A stretch of DNA of 64,000 nt from CAVRQM01 sp963822705 (GCA_963822705.1 CAWGIX010000006.1:1-64000); one strand, 5' to 3'. Shown: positions 46,458-55,974, counted from the first letter of the stretch. Numbers and translations: made by a program. Notes: a model not told the origin generated them from the sequence alone.

Positions 46458-47215
46458 TCGAGGCCCGTGCAGATGAAGTGCGGGTTGTCCCAACCGGGCT
46501 TGCCGTAACGCAGGTGATTGCCATCCAAGGTGCGCACCGCCCCGCCCGCGGCCTCGAGCACGGCCTGCGGGGCTGCGGTATCCCACTCCATGGTGCGGCC
46601 GAAGCGCGGATAGAGATCGGCCTTGCCCTCGGCCAGGCGGCAAAATTTCAGCGCCGATCCGGCGTTGCTCATTCCGGCGATTTTCCGCCCAGCCAGAAAC
46701 TCGGACATCCGCTCGTCATTGGCGTGACTGCGCGAGGCGATCACGTCCGCACCTGCCTCGGGCATTTTGCGGGCCCGGATCGCCTGCTCGCCCGCGCTGG
46801 TTCGCTTCCAGGCGCCGCGCCCGACGAGGCCGCCAAAAAGCTCGCCTTGCGCCGGCACGCCCACGATCCCCAGCACCGCGCGTCCCTCGCGCACCAGGCC
46901 GATGTTGACGCAGAAATCGTCTCGGCCCGCGGAAAACTCCTTGGTTCCGTCCAGCGGGTCCACCAGCCAGAATTGTTGCGTCGGCTCACGCACGTGCCCG
47001 GCGGCGATTTCTTCCTCAGCCACCACCAGAGTGTCCGGGGTCGCCCGGCGCAGGCCCTCGACGATCAGCGCCTCGGCCGCGTGATCCGCCTCCGTCACCG
47101 GCGAGGCGTCGGTCTTGTGCCGCGTATCGAAACCGCGCGCGCGCACCGCCAGGATCAAAGCCCCGGCTTGGCGGGCGAGGTCGGCGGCGAGGCTCAGCAG
47201 GGCGGCATCGTCCAT
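46454..47215 (-). CDS. cysQ: 3'(2'),5'-bisphosphate nucleotidase CysQ
   Basis: 253 residues of the inositol monophosphatase superfamily. Metal-site motifs VVAEEE and WLVDPLDGTKEFSAGRDDF, then WDTAAPQAVLEAAGG. The DPLDGTKEF form is typical of CysQ, which removes the 3' phosphate from PAP left by sulfotransferases, so it fits the two sulfotransferases in this window. Divergent from pepA and coupled to tsaC. Confidence 0.92.
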   Translation of the reverse strand: MDDAALLSLAADLARQAGALILAVRARGFDTRHKTDASPVTEADHAAEALIVEGLRRATPDTLVVAEEEIAAGHVREPTQQFWLVDPLDGTKEFSAGRDDFCVNIGLVREGRAVLGIVGVPAQGELFGGLVGRGAWKRTSAGEQAIRARKMPEAGADVIASRSHANDERMSEFLAGRKIAGMSNAGSALKFCRLAEGKADLYPRFGRTMEWDTAAPQAVLEAAGGAVRTLDGNHLRYGKPGWDNPHFICTGLD

Positions 47216-47308
47216 TACGGGCTCATAGCCGGGGAGGACGGCGCTGCCTAGCGACGGGCCGACTCTCCCATGGTAAGGCCGGGCGTCACGCAAGCTGGAG
47301 TTCTGCGC

Positions 47309-48775
47309 ATGCTGGATGTCGCGTTCGTGTCGCCGAGCCTGCCGAAATCGGGCGCGCTGATCCTGCCTCTGGCCGAGGGCGACGGCAGTCCGGCCTTGAG
47401 CGCGGCCGACGAGGCGACCGGCGGTGCGGTGTCCCGGGCGCTCGCGGCGGCCGAGTTCAAGGGCAAAGCGGCGCAGACCGTGACGGTGCTGGCGCCAGGC
47501 GGCGGCCTGTCCCGCGTGGTCGCGGTCGGGCTCGGCAAGCCCGACGCGCTTACCGACCTGTCGGTGGAGGAAGCCGGCGGCCACGCCGCGGCGGCGCTGC
47601 CCCGCGAGGAGGAGGCCGCGGTCGCCGCACGCCTGCTGTCGCCCGCACAGGCGGCGCATTTTGCCTTGGGAATGGTGCTGCGCGCCTACCGGTTCGATCG
47701 CTACCGCACCAAGCAGAAGCCGGAGGACAAACCTCGCCTGGCACGCGTCTCGGTGCGGGCGGAAGATCCGGCGGCGGGGCGGCTCGCCTGGGAGCCGATG
47801 CAGGCGGTGGCGCGGGGCGCGTTCATTACCCGCGACCTGGTGAGCGAACCGCCGAATGTGCTGGGTCCGGAAGAATTTGCCACCCGCATTCAGGCGTTGT
47901 CCGAGCTCGGCCTGGATGTCGAGGTGCTGGGGCCGGACCAGCTGCGCGAGCTGAAATTCGGCGCGCTTTTGGGGGTCGCGCAAGGCAGCGTGCGCGAGCC
48001 GCGCGTGGTGGTGATGCGCTGGAGCGGGGCCGGGAACGGCTCGGCGCAGCCGGCGGCGTTCATCGGCAAGGGCGTCACCTTCGACAGCGGCGGCATCAGC
48101 ATCAAGCCGGCCGGCGGCATGGAGGACATGAAGTGGGACATGGCCGGCGCCGGCGCCGTGACCGGCGTGATGGCGAGCCTGGCGATTCGCCGCGCGCGGG
48201 TGGATGCGGTGGGTCTGGTCGGGCTGGTGGAGAACATGCCCTCCGGCAGCGCCCAGCGGCCCGGTGATGTGGTCACCACGGCCTCGGGGCAGACGGTGGA
48301 GATCATCAACACCGATGCCGAGGGCCGCATGGTCCTGGCCGACCTGCTGCACTACTGCCAGACCCGGTTTGCGCCGCGCTTCATGATCGATCTGGCCACG
48401 CTGACCGGCTCGATGGTGGTGGCTCTGGGCCACGAGAACGCCGGCTTTTTCAGCAACGACGACACGCTCGCACAACACCTGTTCGAGGCGGGTCAGGCGA
48501 CCGGCGAAAAGCTTTGGCGCATGCCGATGGGAGAGGCGTACGACAAGCAGCTGAAAAGCGAGATCGCCGACATGAAGCACGTGACCGGCCGGCCCGGCAG
48601 CGCCATCACCGCCGCGCAGTTTCTCAAGCGTTTCGTGGGCGATGCCAAATGGGCGCATCTGGACATCGCGGGCGTGGCCTGGGCCAGCAAGGATGCGCCG
48701 CTGTTCGCCAAAGGTGCGACCGGATACGGCGTGCGCCTGCTAGACCGGCTGGTGGCGGCAAACTACGAAGCGTGA
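47309..48775 (+). CDS. pepA: Leucyl aminopeptidase (M17)
   Basis: 488 residues. Catalytic domain has IGKGVTFDSGGISIKPAGGM (Lys and Asp metal ligands) and the signature NTDAEGRMVLADLL; further DLATLTGSMVVALG and VTGRPGSAITAA. The N-terminal ~160 residues are the macrodomain-like regulatory domain. Dizinc enzyme that removes N-terminal residues from peptides, forming cytoplasmic hexamers. ATG at 47309 with GGAG ten bases before. Followed by holC after seven bases, the usual pairing. Confidence 0.96.
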   Translation: MLDVAFVSPSLPKSGALILPLAEGDGSPALSAADEATGGAVSRALAAAEFKGKAAQTVTVLAPGGGLSRVVAVGLGKPDALTDLSVEEAGGHAAAALPREEEAAVAARLLSPAQAAHFALGMVLRAYRFDRYRTKQKPEDKPRLARVSVRAEDPAAGRLAWEPMQAVARGAFITRDLVSEPPNVLGPEEFATRIQALSELGLDVEVLGPDQLRELKFGALLGVAQGSVREPRVVVMRWSGAGNGSAQPAAFIGKGVTFDSGGISIKPAGGMEDMKWDMAGAGAVTGVMASLAIRRARVDAVGLVGLVENMPSGSAQRPGDVVTTASGQTVEIINTDAEGRMVLADLLHYCQTRFAPRFMIDLATLTGSMVVALGHENAGFFSNDDTLAQHLFEAGQATGEKLWRMPMGEAYDKQLKSEIADMKHVTGRPGSAITAAQFLKRFVGDAKWAHLDIAGVAWASKDAPLFAKGATGYGVRLLDRLVAANYEA

Positions 48776-48782
48776 CGCGCGC

Positions 48783-49228
48783 GTGGAGGTGGGCTTTTAC
48801 CATCTGACGCGCAGCCGGCTGGAGCAGGCGCTGCCGGCCAACTGCTCGGCCGCACCCTGGCCGCGGGCGAACGGGCCTGCGTCGTGTGTCCCGACCCGGC
48901 CCTGCTGAAATTCCTGGATGCCGCCTTGTGGCGGAGCACCGATCCGGAGTGGCTGCCGCACGGCACGCCGGCGGATGGGGACGCGGACCTGCAGCCGATC
49001 TGGCTCGCCCCGGACGACGCAGCACCGAACGGCGCGCGCTTTTTGTTCCTGGTCGTCGGCGCGGCCAGCCAACGGCTTGCCGCTTTCGTCCGGGCTTTTG
49101 ATCTGTTCGACGGCGGCGACGCGGCGGCGGTGGCGGCGGCGCGCCTTCGGTGGCTAGCGGCGAAAGCAGAAGGCCACGTGCTCACCTATTGGCAACAAGG
49201 CGAGCGGGGCTGGCAGAGACGCGAGTGA
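48783..49228 (+). CDS. holC: DNA polymerase III chi subunit, one frameshift
   Basis: About 148 residues once one break near 48838 is corrected (RSRLEQALP continues as QLLGRTLAAGERACVVCP). Chi motifs VGFYHLT at the start, DPALLKFLDAALWRSTDPEWLPHG and RAFDLFDGGDAAAV. Chi links the clamp loader to SSB. GTG at 48783, seven bases after pepA, fits the family start MEVGFYHL. Confidence 0.85.
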
Positions 49229-49521
49229 GGCGCCGGACATTTCGACCGGGAAGCATCTGGAGTTTACTTTTTCGTCTTGCCGATCGAGCCACAGGCGTGG
49301 CTCGATTGCAATGCAGACAAGTCACAGGCAAGATGTATTTCGGCCACTATTGCACAAACCTGTGTCCTTGTAGGAAAAATGTCATATTTTCAGACATATC
49401 CACAGGCGGCAAACAGGTAAATTGAGTCACGACGGCATGTCCAGCGCATTTACATATTGTCATATTCACGGAGCCATTGCTACCGGCATTGCTTTGCCAC
49501 CTCACAAAAAGGCGAGCGGGG
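49229..49521. other. AT-rich upstream region of the CHAP gene
   Basis: 293 bases with no gene. Beyond the hairpin at 49283-49306 it holds nested inverted repeats (CCTGTG 49359-49364 with CACAGG 49401-49406; ATGTC 49379-49383 with GACAT 49393-49397) and TCATATT twice. Possible regulator binding site; not proven. Confidence 0.4.
49283..49306. terminator. Perfect 10-bp hairpin after holC
   Basis: ATCGAGCCAC, loop AGGC, GTGGCTCGAT: a perfect stem 55 bases after holC. There is no T-run on the 3' side, so if it ends transcription it is not a classical intrinsic terminator. Confidence 0.45.
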
Positions 49522-50295
49522 ATGCGGCCACAATGGAGCTTCGCGAATTTTCTTGTTCTCGGGACCGTACTCACAGCTTCGATTGTGGGCTTTTCCACAC
49601 TCTCCCAGGCCAAAACCCACCGTGCTACCGTTGTGGCCGCTCATTCATTTACTCACAACTCGCACAAGTTTCTGCCCAGTAGCAGTTATACTGGCCATCG
49701 CTACGCCAAATATGTGTTCACCAAGGGTTCCAAAGTCCGTTACGCGCATGCCACGTACGGCGGCCTGCAATGCGTGCCGTTCGCGCGGGCGGCTTCGGGC
49801 ATCGAGCTTAAGGGCAATGCCGCGAACTGGTGGGATGCGGCGGCCGGCGTCTACGAGCGCGGCTCGCAGCCGGAGCCGGGCAGTGTGCTGAACTTCCGTG
49901 CCACTGGCCGCATGCATCTGGGCCATGTCGCGGTCGTCACCGCGGTCCTCGGCGGGCGCGAAATCGAGATCGAGCACGCCAACTGGTCCAAGGGCAGCGT
50001 CGCCCGCAACGTGTCGGTGCTCGACGTGTCGCCCGGCAACGACTGGTCGCAGGTGCGGGTGGCGCTGGACCGTAGCGGCAGGTACGGCAGCACGTATCCG
50101 GCCTATGGTTTCATATACGACCGTCCGGATACCGGGACGATGGTCGCGAACCGGCCGGAGTCCATCCAGATTTCGGCCCAGGGGCCGGCTGAAACGAATC
50201 GCTACGACGAGGTGGCCGAAGCCCCGCCGAGCCGCCACAAGCGGGTTCTTCCCGCCGCGGATACCGTCGACGCACCAAGCCGCAGCCTGCAGTAG
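49522..50295 (+). CDS. CHAP domain cell-wall hydrolase
   Basis: 257 residues from the ATG at 49522 (a start at 49477 would add 15). N-terminal hydrophobic export segment FLVLGTVLTASIVGFSTL. CHAP domain: catalytic Cys in GGLQCVPFARAASGI, His in RMHLGHVAVVTAV and the third residue region IEHANW. Peptidoglycan amidase/endopeptidase acting in the periplasm. The preceding ~290 bases are unusually AT-rich and hold nested inverted repeats, so the gene has its own promoter region. Confidence 0.85.
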   Translation: MRPQWSFANFLVLGTVLTASIVGFSTLSQAKTHRATVVAAHSFTHNSHKFLPSSSYTGHRYAKYVFTKGSKVRYAHATYGGLQCVPFARAASGIELKGNAANWWDAAAGVYERGSQPEPGSVLNFRATGRMHLGHVAVVTAVLGGREIEIEHANWSKGSVARNVSVLDVSPGNDWSQVRVALDRSGRYGSTYPAYGFIYDRPDTGTMVANRPESIQISAQGPAETNRYDEVAEAPPSRHKRVLPAADTVDAPSRSLQ

Positions 50296-50298
50296 TAA

Positions 50299-51375
50299 TT
50301 ACGCCAACCCGACGGCGCCCAGCACCGCGCCGCCCGCCAGCAGCAGCAGGGGATGCAGCCGGGTGGCCAGCAGCAGCCCCGCAGTGGCCGCGGTAACCAG
50401 TACGCTGCCGGGACCTCGCGCGGTGGATTGCGACAGCAGCGCCGCTGCCGCCAGCACCAAGCCCACCGTCACCGGCGTGAGCCCCGCCTGCAAAACTCGC
50501 CGCCAGCGTGCCGCGCGGAACCGATGCCAGGTGCCAGCGACGGCGTAGGCCAGTGCGGCCGTCGGCCCGATCAGCGCCACCGTCGCCACCGCGGCACCCG
50601 GCCAGCCCGCCACGTGCCACCCGATCAAGGTCGCCACGATCCCGTTCGGGCCCGGCGCCGCCTGCGCCAAGGCGAACAGTGCCGCGAATTGTTCGGGGCT
50701 CATCCAGTGATGCACCGTCACGACCTGCCGCTGCATTTCCGGCAGCGTGGCGTTGATGCCGCCCACCGCCTGCAGCGACAGGCCTCCGAACAGCGCCGCC
50801 GTCGCGGCCAGCCGGTCGGTCACGCCCGCGCCTCCCGTGTGGCCAGCCGCGACGCTGACCGGCACCATGGCGAGCAGCACCAGCGGCAGCGGCAGGCGCA
50901 GCAGGACCACGAAAGCAAACGTTGCCGCGGCTACGGCCAGCGGCGCCAAACCGCGTCCGCGCAGCGGCAGTGCGATCTTTATCGCGGTGGCCACGATCAG
51001 CCCGGAGGCGGCCGCCGCAAGGCCGGGCAGCGCGCGCGCGACCGCGGGATGGGCGGCGAAACGGTCATACAGCGCGCCCAGCACCACCACACACGCGGCA
51101 GGCAGCGCGAACAAGGCGAGCAGGGACACCGCCGCTCCCCGAGCGCCATGAAAGCGCGTACCCAGAATCACGGCGAGGTTGCCGATATTGGGGCCGGGCA
51201 GGAACTGGGCGAGCGCCAGTACGTCGGTGAATTCGGTTGCATCGAGCCAGCCGCGGCGCTCCACGATCAGCCATCGCGCCCACGGCATGACGCCGCCGAA
51301 ACCGATCGTGCCGATCAGCAGAAAGCCGCTTGCCAGAGCCCCGAGCGTCGGTCGCGGTCGCTCCGGCGCCGTCAT
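50299..51375 (-). CDS. chrA: Chromate transporter ChrA
   Basis: 358-residue membrane protein with two CHR halves. Each half has the marker: FGGVMPWARWLIVERRGWLD with LAQFLPGPNIGNLAV in the first, and GGINATLPEMQRQVV with LAQAAPGPNGIVATL in the second. About ten membrane segments. Long-chain CHR proteins expel chromate. ATG at 51375, four bases after the lysE-type gene ends; convergent with the CHAP gene with a three-base gap. Confidence 0.9.
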   Translation of the reverse strand: MTAPERPRPTLGALASGFLLIGTIGFGGVMPWARWLIVERRGWLDATEFTDVLALAQFLPGPNIGNLAVILGTRFHGARGAAVSLLALFALPAACVVVLGALYDRFAAHPAVARALPGLAAAASGLIVATAIKIALPLRGRGLAPLAVAAATFAFVVLLRLPLPLVLLAMVPVSVAAGHTGGAGVTDRLAATAALFGGLSLQAVGGINATLPEMQRQVVTVHHWMSPEQFAALFALAQAAPGPNGIVATLIGWHVAGWPGAAVATVALIGPTAALAYAVAGTWHRFRAARWRRVLQAGLTPVTVGLVLAAAALLSQSTARGPGSVLVTAATAGLLLATRLHPLLLLAGGAVLGAVGLA

Positions 51376-51379
51376 GGCT

Positions 51380-51973
51380 TCACTCGAAAGCGACCGGCAG
51401 CATCGATGCGACCATGAGCGCGGCCATGGCGATATTGAACGCCCGCAGCCGCGCCGGCGAGCGCAGCAAGCGTCCCGCCATGCTGCCCAGCAGCGCCCAG
51501 GGCAGGATGCAGGGCAGCCCCACGGCAAAAAACGTTACGGCGATCAGGGCGACCTGCGGTGCGGGCGGCCGTCCGGGCTCGATGAAGGCGCCGGCCACGC
51601 CGAGCGTGATCATCCACGCCTTCGGGTTCACCCACTGGAACAGCATGGCGCCGAAGAACCCCATCGGCGGCCGGCGCGGGCCGCTGCCCGGAGCGTCGGC
51701 GCGCGCGATGCGCCAGGCCAGCAGCAGCAGCCACGCCATGGAAACGAAGCGCAAGCTCAGGGCGAGCATGGGGAAGGCGATCAGGAGGCCCGCGATGCCC
51801 AGCCCGACCACGCCCAGCATTACGGCAAATCCCACTGCGATGCCCAGCATGTGGGGCACGGTGGCGCGAAAACCGTGATTGGCGGCCGAGGCCGCGACCA
51901 TGACGTTGTTCGGCCCCGGCGTGATATATGCGGCGACGGCGAAAGTGACCAGCGGCAGCATCGGTGCAAGCAT
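51380..51973 (-). CDS. LysE family amino acid exporter
   Basis: 197 residues, six hydrophobic segments, LysE/RhtB signature AAYITPGPNNVMVAASAANHG and FQWVNPKAWMITLG. Exports amino acids or derivatives from the cytoplasm. ATG at 51973 (another four codons later). Between the nucleosidase and chrA genes, same strand. Confidence 0.9.
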   Translation of the reverse strand: MLAPMLPLVTFAVAAYITPGPNNVMVAASAANHGFRATVPHMLGIAVGFAVMLGVVGLGIAGLLIAFPMLALSLRFVSMAWLLLLAWRIARADAPGSGPRRPPMGFFGAMLFQWVNPKAWMITLGVAGAFIEPGRPPAPQVALIAVTFFAVGLPCILPWALLGSMAGRLLRSPARLRAFNIAMAALMVASMLPVAFE

Positions 51974-52029
51974 GGAAACGATGCGAGCATGGCTGCAGTC
52001 ATGCCACCAGTGCGCCCGCCGCAGCGCTG

Positions 52030-52913
52030 CTACGCACCCGTATCGGACGGGCGGGGCTGGAATCGCGGACCGATAGCGCGCCACGCGAGCGCTGCCGCCT
52101 CGATCAATTGCAGCGCGTCCGCCGCTCCCTGTGCATCGCCTTTCTCGAAATCGCCTTTTTGTCCCAGCCTGTTGGTGACATGGGCCACGGACAGAACCGG
52201 TCGAGTACCGTTGCTGCGAATGCATAGAGTGCCGCCGTCTCCATTTCGACCAGCAACAGACCGCGCGCTCGCTGGGCCGCGATCGCCGCCTCCGTTTCGC
52301 GAAACGGTGCGTCCGTGGTCCAGCTGCCGCCGCGGTGCAGCGACCCGGTGGCAGTGGACAAGGCGGGCCACAGCGCGTCTATCAGGGCCGGATCGGCATG
52401 GGAGTATTCGGATGGCGGGGCATAGTGGTAGCTGGTGCCCTCGTCGCGCAGCGCCCGGTCGATCACCACGAAATACGGCGGCGGCCCGAGATCGGCGAGT
52501 TGTCCGGCCGAGGTGAGGTTGATCAGCAACCGGCAGCCCGAGGCGAACAACTGCTCGGCCACCAGCACCGCGAACGCCGCCCCGACCGTATAGGGAACGA
52601 TCCCGATCCGGCCCTGCGCCGAATCCCAGCTCAGCAACGTGGTATGGTAGCAAGCCCAGTCGGGTTCCGGTCGTGCCGCGCGCACGGATTGCACATGCCG
52701 CGCCAAATCGCCGTCCGGATCGAGCACGCAGACCGGCGGGACCGGGCGCTCGTGTAAACCTTTCTGCCGCCGCGCCTCGCGCAAAAGATCCTCTGGCCGG
52801 AATACCGACCTGCCCTGCCAGTCGCGGCGCGCCACGATCGGGGCGCCTGCCGCCCCGCGGTCATGCTCGCTGCTCAACGTGGCGTCAGGCGACCAGGCGA
52901 TGCAGCCGGGCAA
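52030..52913 (-). CDS. Nucleosidase / phosphorylase superfamily protein, one frameshift
   Basis: About 293 residues after a break near 52212 (MEMETAALYAFAA continues as NGTRPVLSVAHVTNRL in another frame, ending at 52030). Nucleoside phosphorylase fold: RIGIVPYTVGAAFAVLVAEQL, LINLTSAGQL, and the signature LLLVEMETAALYAFA, in which the MET-type loop binds ribose. Cleaves a purine or uridine nucleoside (substrate not clear). Start uncertain: written from a TTG at 52913, overlapping the DoxX gene; a TTG at about 52879 is as good. Confidence 0.75.
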
Positions 52914-53526
52914 GACCCGCCGGAAGCCTTCTGCGCGCGAGCAGGGCGTCGAGCCCCAGCGCCTGGCCGGCGTGCGTCGCCACCAGCATTCCCTCGATCA
53001 AAATGATGAACACGTAGGTCCAGGGCCACTCCCCGCCATTGCGATACAGGCCGATCCAGATATTCAGCGTGAACAGGATGCCGACCACGCCGGCGGCGCG
53101 CACCGCGAAACCCAGCACCAGCGCGGCCGCCATGCTCGTCTCGGTCAGCCAGACCAGCGGGCCAAGCCAGGTGAGGTTCGGCAGCAGCACGTCCGTCACC
53201 AGTGCGCGGTGCAGGGCGAAAGCCGAATTGTCACGCAGTTGTTCGGTCCAGTATTTCAGACCGCCGGAGACCGGCAGCGGCAGCTTCCATAACGAGCCCT
53301 GGAACCACATCCCTCCCATCAGTATGCGGGTGAGACAGATCCACAGCAGGGTCGGGCGGCGTTGCGCGGGATCGGTGCGCCAGCACGCGACCGCGATCCA
53401 GATCCCGGCCAGCAGCAGCACGAAGAACAGTGCGGCCAGCAAGAAACCCCAGGCGCCCAGCGCATGGTGGTCCGGCGTATCGCCGATCAGGAACAACAGG
53501 GCATCCGCAATCGGATTGGTGCGCAT
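52885..53526 (-). CDS. DoxX/TQO small-subunit-like membrane protein
   Basis: 213 residues with 5-6 membrane segments. Pattern TRILMGGMWFQGSLWKLPLP, LVWLTETSMAAALVLGFAVR and RNGGEWPWTYVFII resembles the TQO small subunit DoxD/DoxX group, linked in some species to thiosulfate:quinone oxidation but mostly of unknown function. ATG at 53526 with AGGGGA five bases upstream. Overlaps the nucleosidase reading. Confidence 0.75.
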   Translation of the reverse strand: MRTNPIADALLFLIGDTPDHHALGAWGFLLAALFFVLLLAGIWIAVACWRTDPAQRRPTLLWICLTRILMGGMWFQGSLWKLPLPVSGGLKYWTEQLRDNSAFALHRALVTDVLLPNLTWLGPLVWLTETSMAAALVLGFAVRAAGVVGILFTLNIWIGLYRNGGEWPWTYVFIILIEGMLVATHAGQALGLDALLARRRLPAGLARLHRLVA

Positions 53527-53615
53527 CAGGTCCCCTTTTTTGGTCGATATCGTCGCGACCGCCTGGACCGCGTGGTTGATGTTCGCGCGGCGCGCGGTGG
53601 CGGTTACGGCAAATG

Positions 53616-54101
53616 CTACAGCAGCCGCACCATGAACAGCAGGTCCAGCCAGCGCTCGAATTTTCGACCCACCTCGGGCAGCACTCCGGCGCGCAAAAAA
53701 CCGGCGCGCTCGTGCAGGCGGATGGAGGCGGTGTTGGCCGCCTCGATCCCGCCCACCATGGCGTGCTTGCCCATCGTTCTGCCGCGCTCGATCAGGGCCT
53801 CCAGCAGCGCGCGGCCGTGGCCCCGCCCTTGCCATTCCGGCTCGACATACAGCGAGTGCTCCACGGTATGCAGGTAGCCGTCATGCGGCCGAAAGGAACC
53901 GAACGAGCCAAAGCCGGCCACCGCTCCGTCCTGCTCCGCCACCAATACTGGAAAGCCGCCGGACAGGCGCTCGTTCATCCACGCGCCTCGCGTCTCCAGC
54001 GTAGCGGGCGTGATGGTCCACAGCGCCGTGGTCTCCAGGATGGCTTGGTTGGTGATGTCCAGGATGCGCGGCAGGTCGGCGTCGGTGGCGTCGCGGATCA
54101 C
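53616..54101 (-). CDS. GNAT family N-acetyltransferase (phosphinothricin acetyltransferase-like)
   Basis: 161 residues. GNAT fold with RDATDADLPRILDITNQAI at the start, LVAEQDGAVAGFGSFGSFRPHDGYLHTVEHSLYV, and the acetyl-CoA loop EWQGRGHGRALLEAL (Q-G-R-G-H-G-R). The HSLYV block and size match the PAT/MddA group, which acetylates small amino acid analogues. GTG at 54101 overlaps the D-aminoacylase stop (GTGA). Confidence 0.88.
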   Translation of the reverse strand: MIRDATDADLPRILDITNQAILETTALWTITPATLETRGAWMNERLSGGFPVLVAEQDGAVAGFGSFGSFRPHDGYLHTVEHSLYVEPEWQGRGHGRALLEALIERGRTMGKHAMVGGIEAANTASIRLHERAGFLRAGVLPEVGRKFERWLDLLFMVRLL

Positions 54102-55546
54102 GCCCGGCCCCGGGTCAGCAGCCGCCCCGCGCTCTCGTCCGACGCTCCCTGGCCGTGCCGGTATGCGCTGCGGCCGTTGATCCAGGTCTGCAAAATCCCG
54201 TCCGCGGGCCGCTGCGGATCGTCGTAGGTCGCGGTGTCGCGCACGGTGGCCGGATCGAACAGCACCAGGTCGGCATAGGCGCCGGTGCGGATCACGCCGC
54301 GATCGACCAGTCCGAAAACTTCCGCGGTGCGCCCGGTCATCTTGTGGACCGCGGTTTCCAGGCTGAACAGCTTTTCGTCGCGTGCGTAGTGGCCGAGAAC
54401 GCGCGGAAACGTGCCCCACAGGCGCGGATGCGGAAAGGCGTCGTGCGGCAGACCGTCGGAGCCCACCATGCCGCGCGGATGCGCCAGAATCCGGCGCACG
54501 TCCGCCTCGTCCATCTGAAACAACACCGCCCCCGCCGGCAGCAATCTTTTCGCCGCCTCCACCTGCGCCACGCCCCACTCGGCCGCAATCTCGGAGAGCC
54601 AGCGCCCCACCATTTCGGGATGCGGCACCGACCAGGTGATGCGGGCCGGCACGTCGTCGCGCACTTTTTCCGGCATCAGCACGGTGGAGCCCGCGGCATA
54701 GGGATAGCTGTCGAACGCGACGCTCTGTCGCGCGGCGCCGGCATCGATCGCCGCCAGCGTGGTCGGCGAGCGGCCGTAGTTTTCCGGGTTGGCGCATTTG
54801 TGGTGGCTGATCACCACCGGCGCACCGGCGGCGCGGCCGATCTGCAAGGTCTCCTCGATCGATTCCAGCACGGTCGCACCCTCGTCGCGCATATGCGTCA
54901 CGTACAGGCTGTTGCGGCTGCGCAGCGCCTCGGCGACGGCGATCACCTCGTTGGTCGGAGCCTCGTGATTGGCCGGATAATAGAGGCCGGTGGAAAAGCC
55001 GGATGCGCCCTGGTCCAGCGCTTCGGCCAGGCGATGCTGCATGCGCGCCGCTTCGGCGTCGGTGGCCGCGCGAAAAACGTCGCCGCCCATGGCCTCGACG
55101 CGCAGCGACATGTGGCCGATCAGCGCCACCGTGTTCACCGGCGCCGGCTCGCGCGCCAGCCGCTCGGCGTATTCGGCAAAACTGCCAAAAGTCCACCAGC
55201 TTTCGTCACCCAGCAGGTCGAGCGGCGGCATCGGCCGTTCGCGCATGGTCACCGGCGACAGGCTGATGCCGCAGTTGCCCACGACCACCGTGGTGACGCC
55301 CTGCGACATCTTGCACAGCATGCAGGCGGGTCCGCACAGCACGGCGCGGTCGTCATGCGTGTGCGCGTCGATGAAGCCGGGGGCCAGTGCCAAGCCCTCG
55401 GCATCGACCTCCTGCTCGCCGCTCCATGCGCCGAGGTCGCCCATGCCGGCGATGCGGTCGCCCGTCACCGCCACGTCGCCGCGCACGCGCATACCGCCGG
55501 TGCCATCGAAGATGGTGGCGTCGCGAATGATCAGATCACAGCGCAT
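54098..55546 (-). CDS. N-acyl-D-amino-acid deacylase (amidohydrolase)
   Basis: 482 residues. Amidohydrolase metal motif GFIDAHTHDD near residue 60, Cys in VVGNCGIS, HHKCAN at ~253, and the metal Asp in GSDGLPHDAFPHPRLWGTFP. This last block is specific for D-aminoacylases. Hydrolyses N-acyl-D-amino acids, probably in the cytoplasm. ATG at 55546; coupled to the acetyltransferase. The pair could act on the same amino-acid-type molecule (inference). Confidence 0.9.
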   Translation of the reverse strand: MRCDLIIRDATIFDGTGGMRVRGDVAVTGDRIAGMGDLGAWSGEQEVDAEGLALAPGFIDAHTHDDRAVLCGPACMLCKMSQGVTTVVVGNCGISLSPVTMRERPMPPLDLLGDESWWTFGSFAEYAERLAREPAPVNTVALIGHMSLRVEAMGGDVFRAATDAEAARMQHRLAEALDQGASGFSTGLYYPANHEAPTNEVIAVAEALRSRNSLYVTHMRDEGATVLESIEETLQIGRAAGAPVVISHHKCANPENYGRSPTTLAAIDAGAARQSVAFDSYPYAAGSTVLMPEKVRDDVPARITWSVPHPEMVGRWLSEIAAEWGVAQVEAAKRLLPAGAVLFQMDEADVRRILAHPRGMVGSDGLPHDAFPHPRLWGTFPRVLGHYARDEKLFSLETAVHKMTGRTAEVFGLVDRGVIRTGAYADLVLFDPATVRDTATYDDPQRPADGILQTWINGRSAYRHGQGASDESAGRLLTRGRA

Positions 55547-55596
55547 CGGCAGTCTCCGTATCGGAGTTCATGGACGGGCGGCCCAGAGGTCATGGC

Positions 55597-55974
55597 TCAA
55601 CTTGCCTTTCGCGACCAGATGAGCGGCACGTCCAGTTCCACCCGATCGTAGGTGACCTTGGGTGTGATCCGACCCCGCTCGCCGCGTTCCAGGCGGACTA
55701 GGCCGTAGCCGGCCATCGTCCTCAGCGTGCGCGACAGGTTCGACTTTGCCTTGCCGGTAATTCGCGCCAGTTCGTCGAGCGAGCCGGGCGCCTGCTCCAC
55801 GATCACCCGCAGCAGGTCGCGGTTGCCGGCCGAGAGAACCTTGGCGAACGACTCAGTCGAGGTGAACCACACCTTCGGCTCGTCGGGCGCAATGCGCTGC
55901 TCGCCGCGCGCCACCGCCATGGTGCGGGCCTTCATGTCCTCATAGCTGGCGATGCCCACTTTCAGTGTCGTCAT
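55597..55974 (-). CDS. Winged-helix transcriptional regulator (HVO_A0114/MarR-like)
   Basis: 125 residues. Helix-turn-helix SLDELARITGKAKSNLSRTLRTMAGYGLVRLERG with a wing before IITPKV-type strands (GRITPKVTYDRVELDV). N-terminal MTTLKVGIASYEDMKART is typical of this group, where the gene often sits next to a toxin or operon it controls. ATG at 55974 has GGAG eight bases before. It heads the minus-strand run down to chrA and may control it. The GTG/ATG starts further upstream are unlikely. Confidence 0.75.
   Translation of the reverse strand: MTTLKVGIASYEDMKARTMAVARGEQRIAPDEPKVWFTSTESFAKVLSAGNRDLLRVIVEQAPGSLDELARITGKAKSNLSRTLRTMAGYGLVRLERGERGRITPKVTYDRVELDVPLIWSRKAS

Noticed and set aside
46454..48658. 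Long minus-strand open frame across pepA
   Set aside because: The first part is cysQ; the extension is antisense of pepA with no start or homology.
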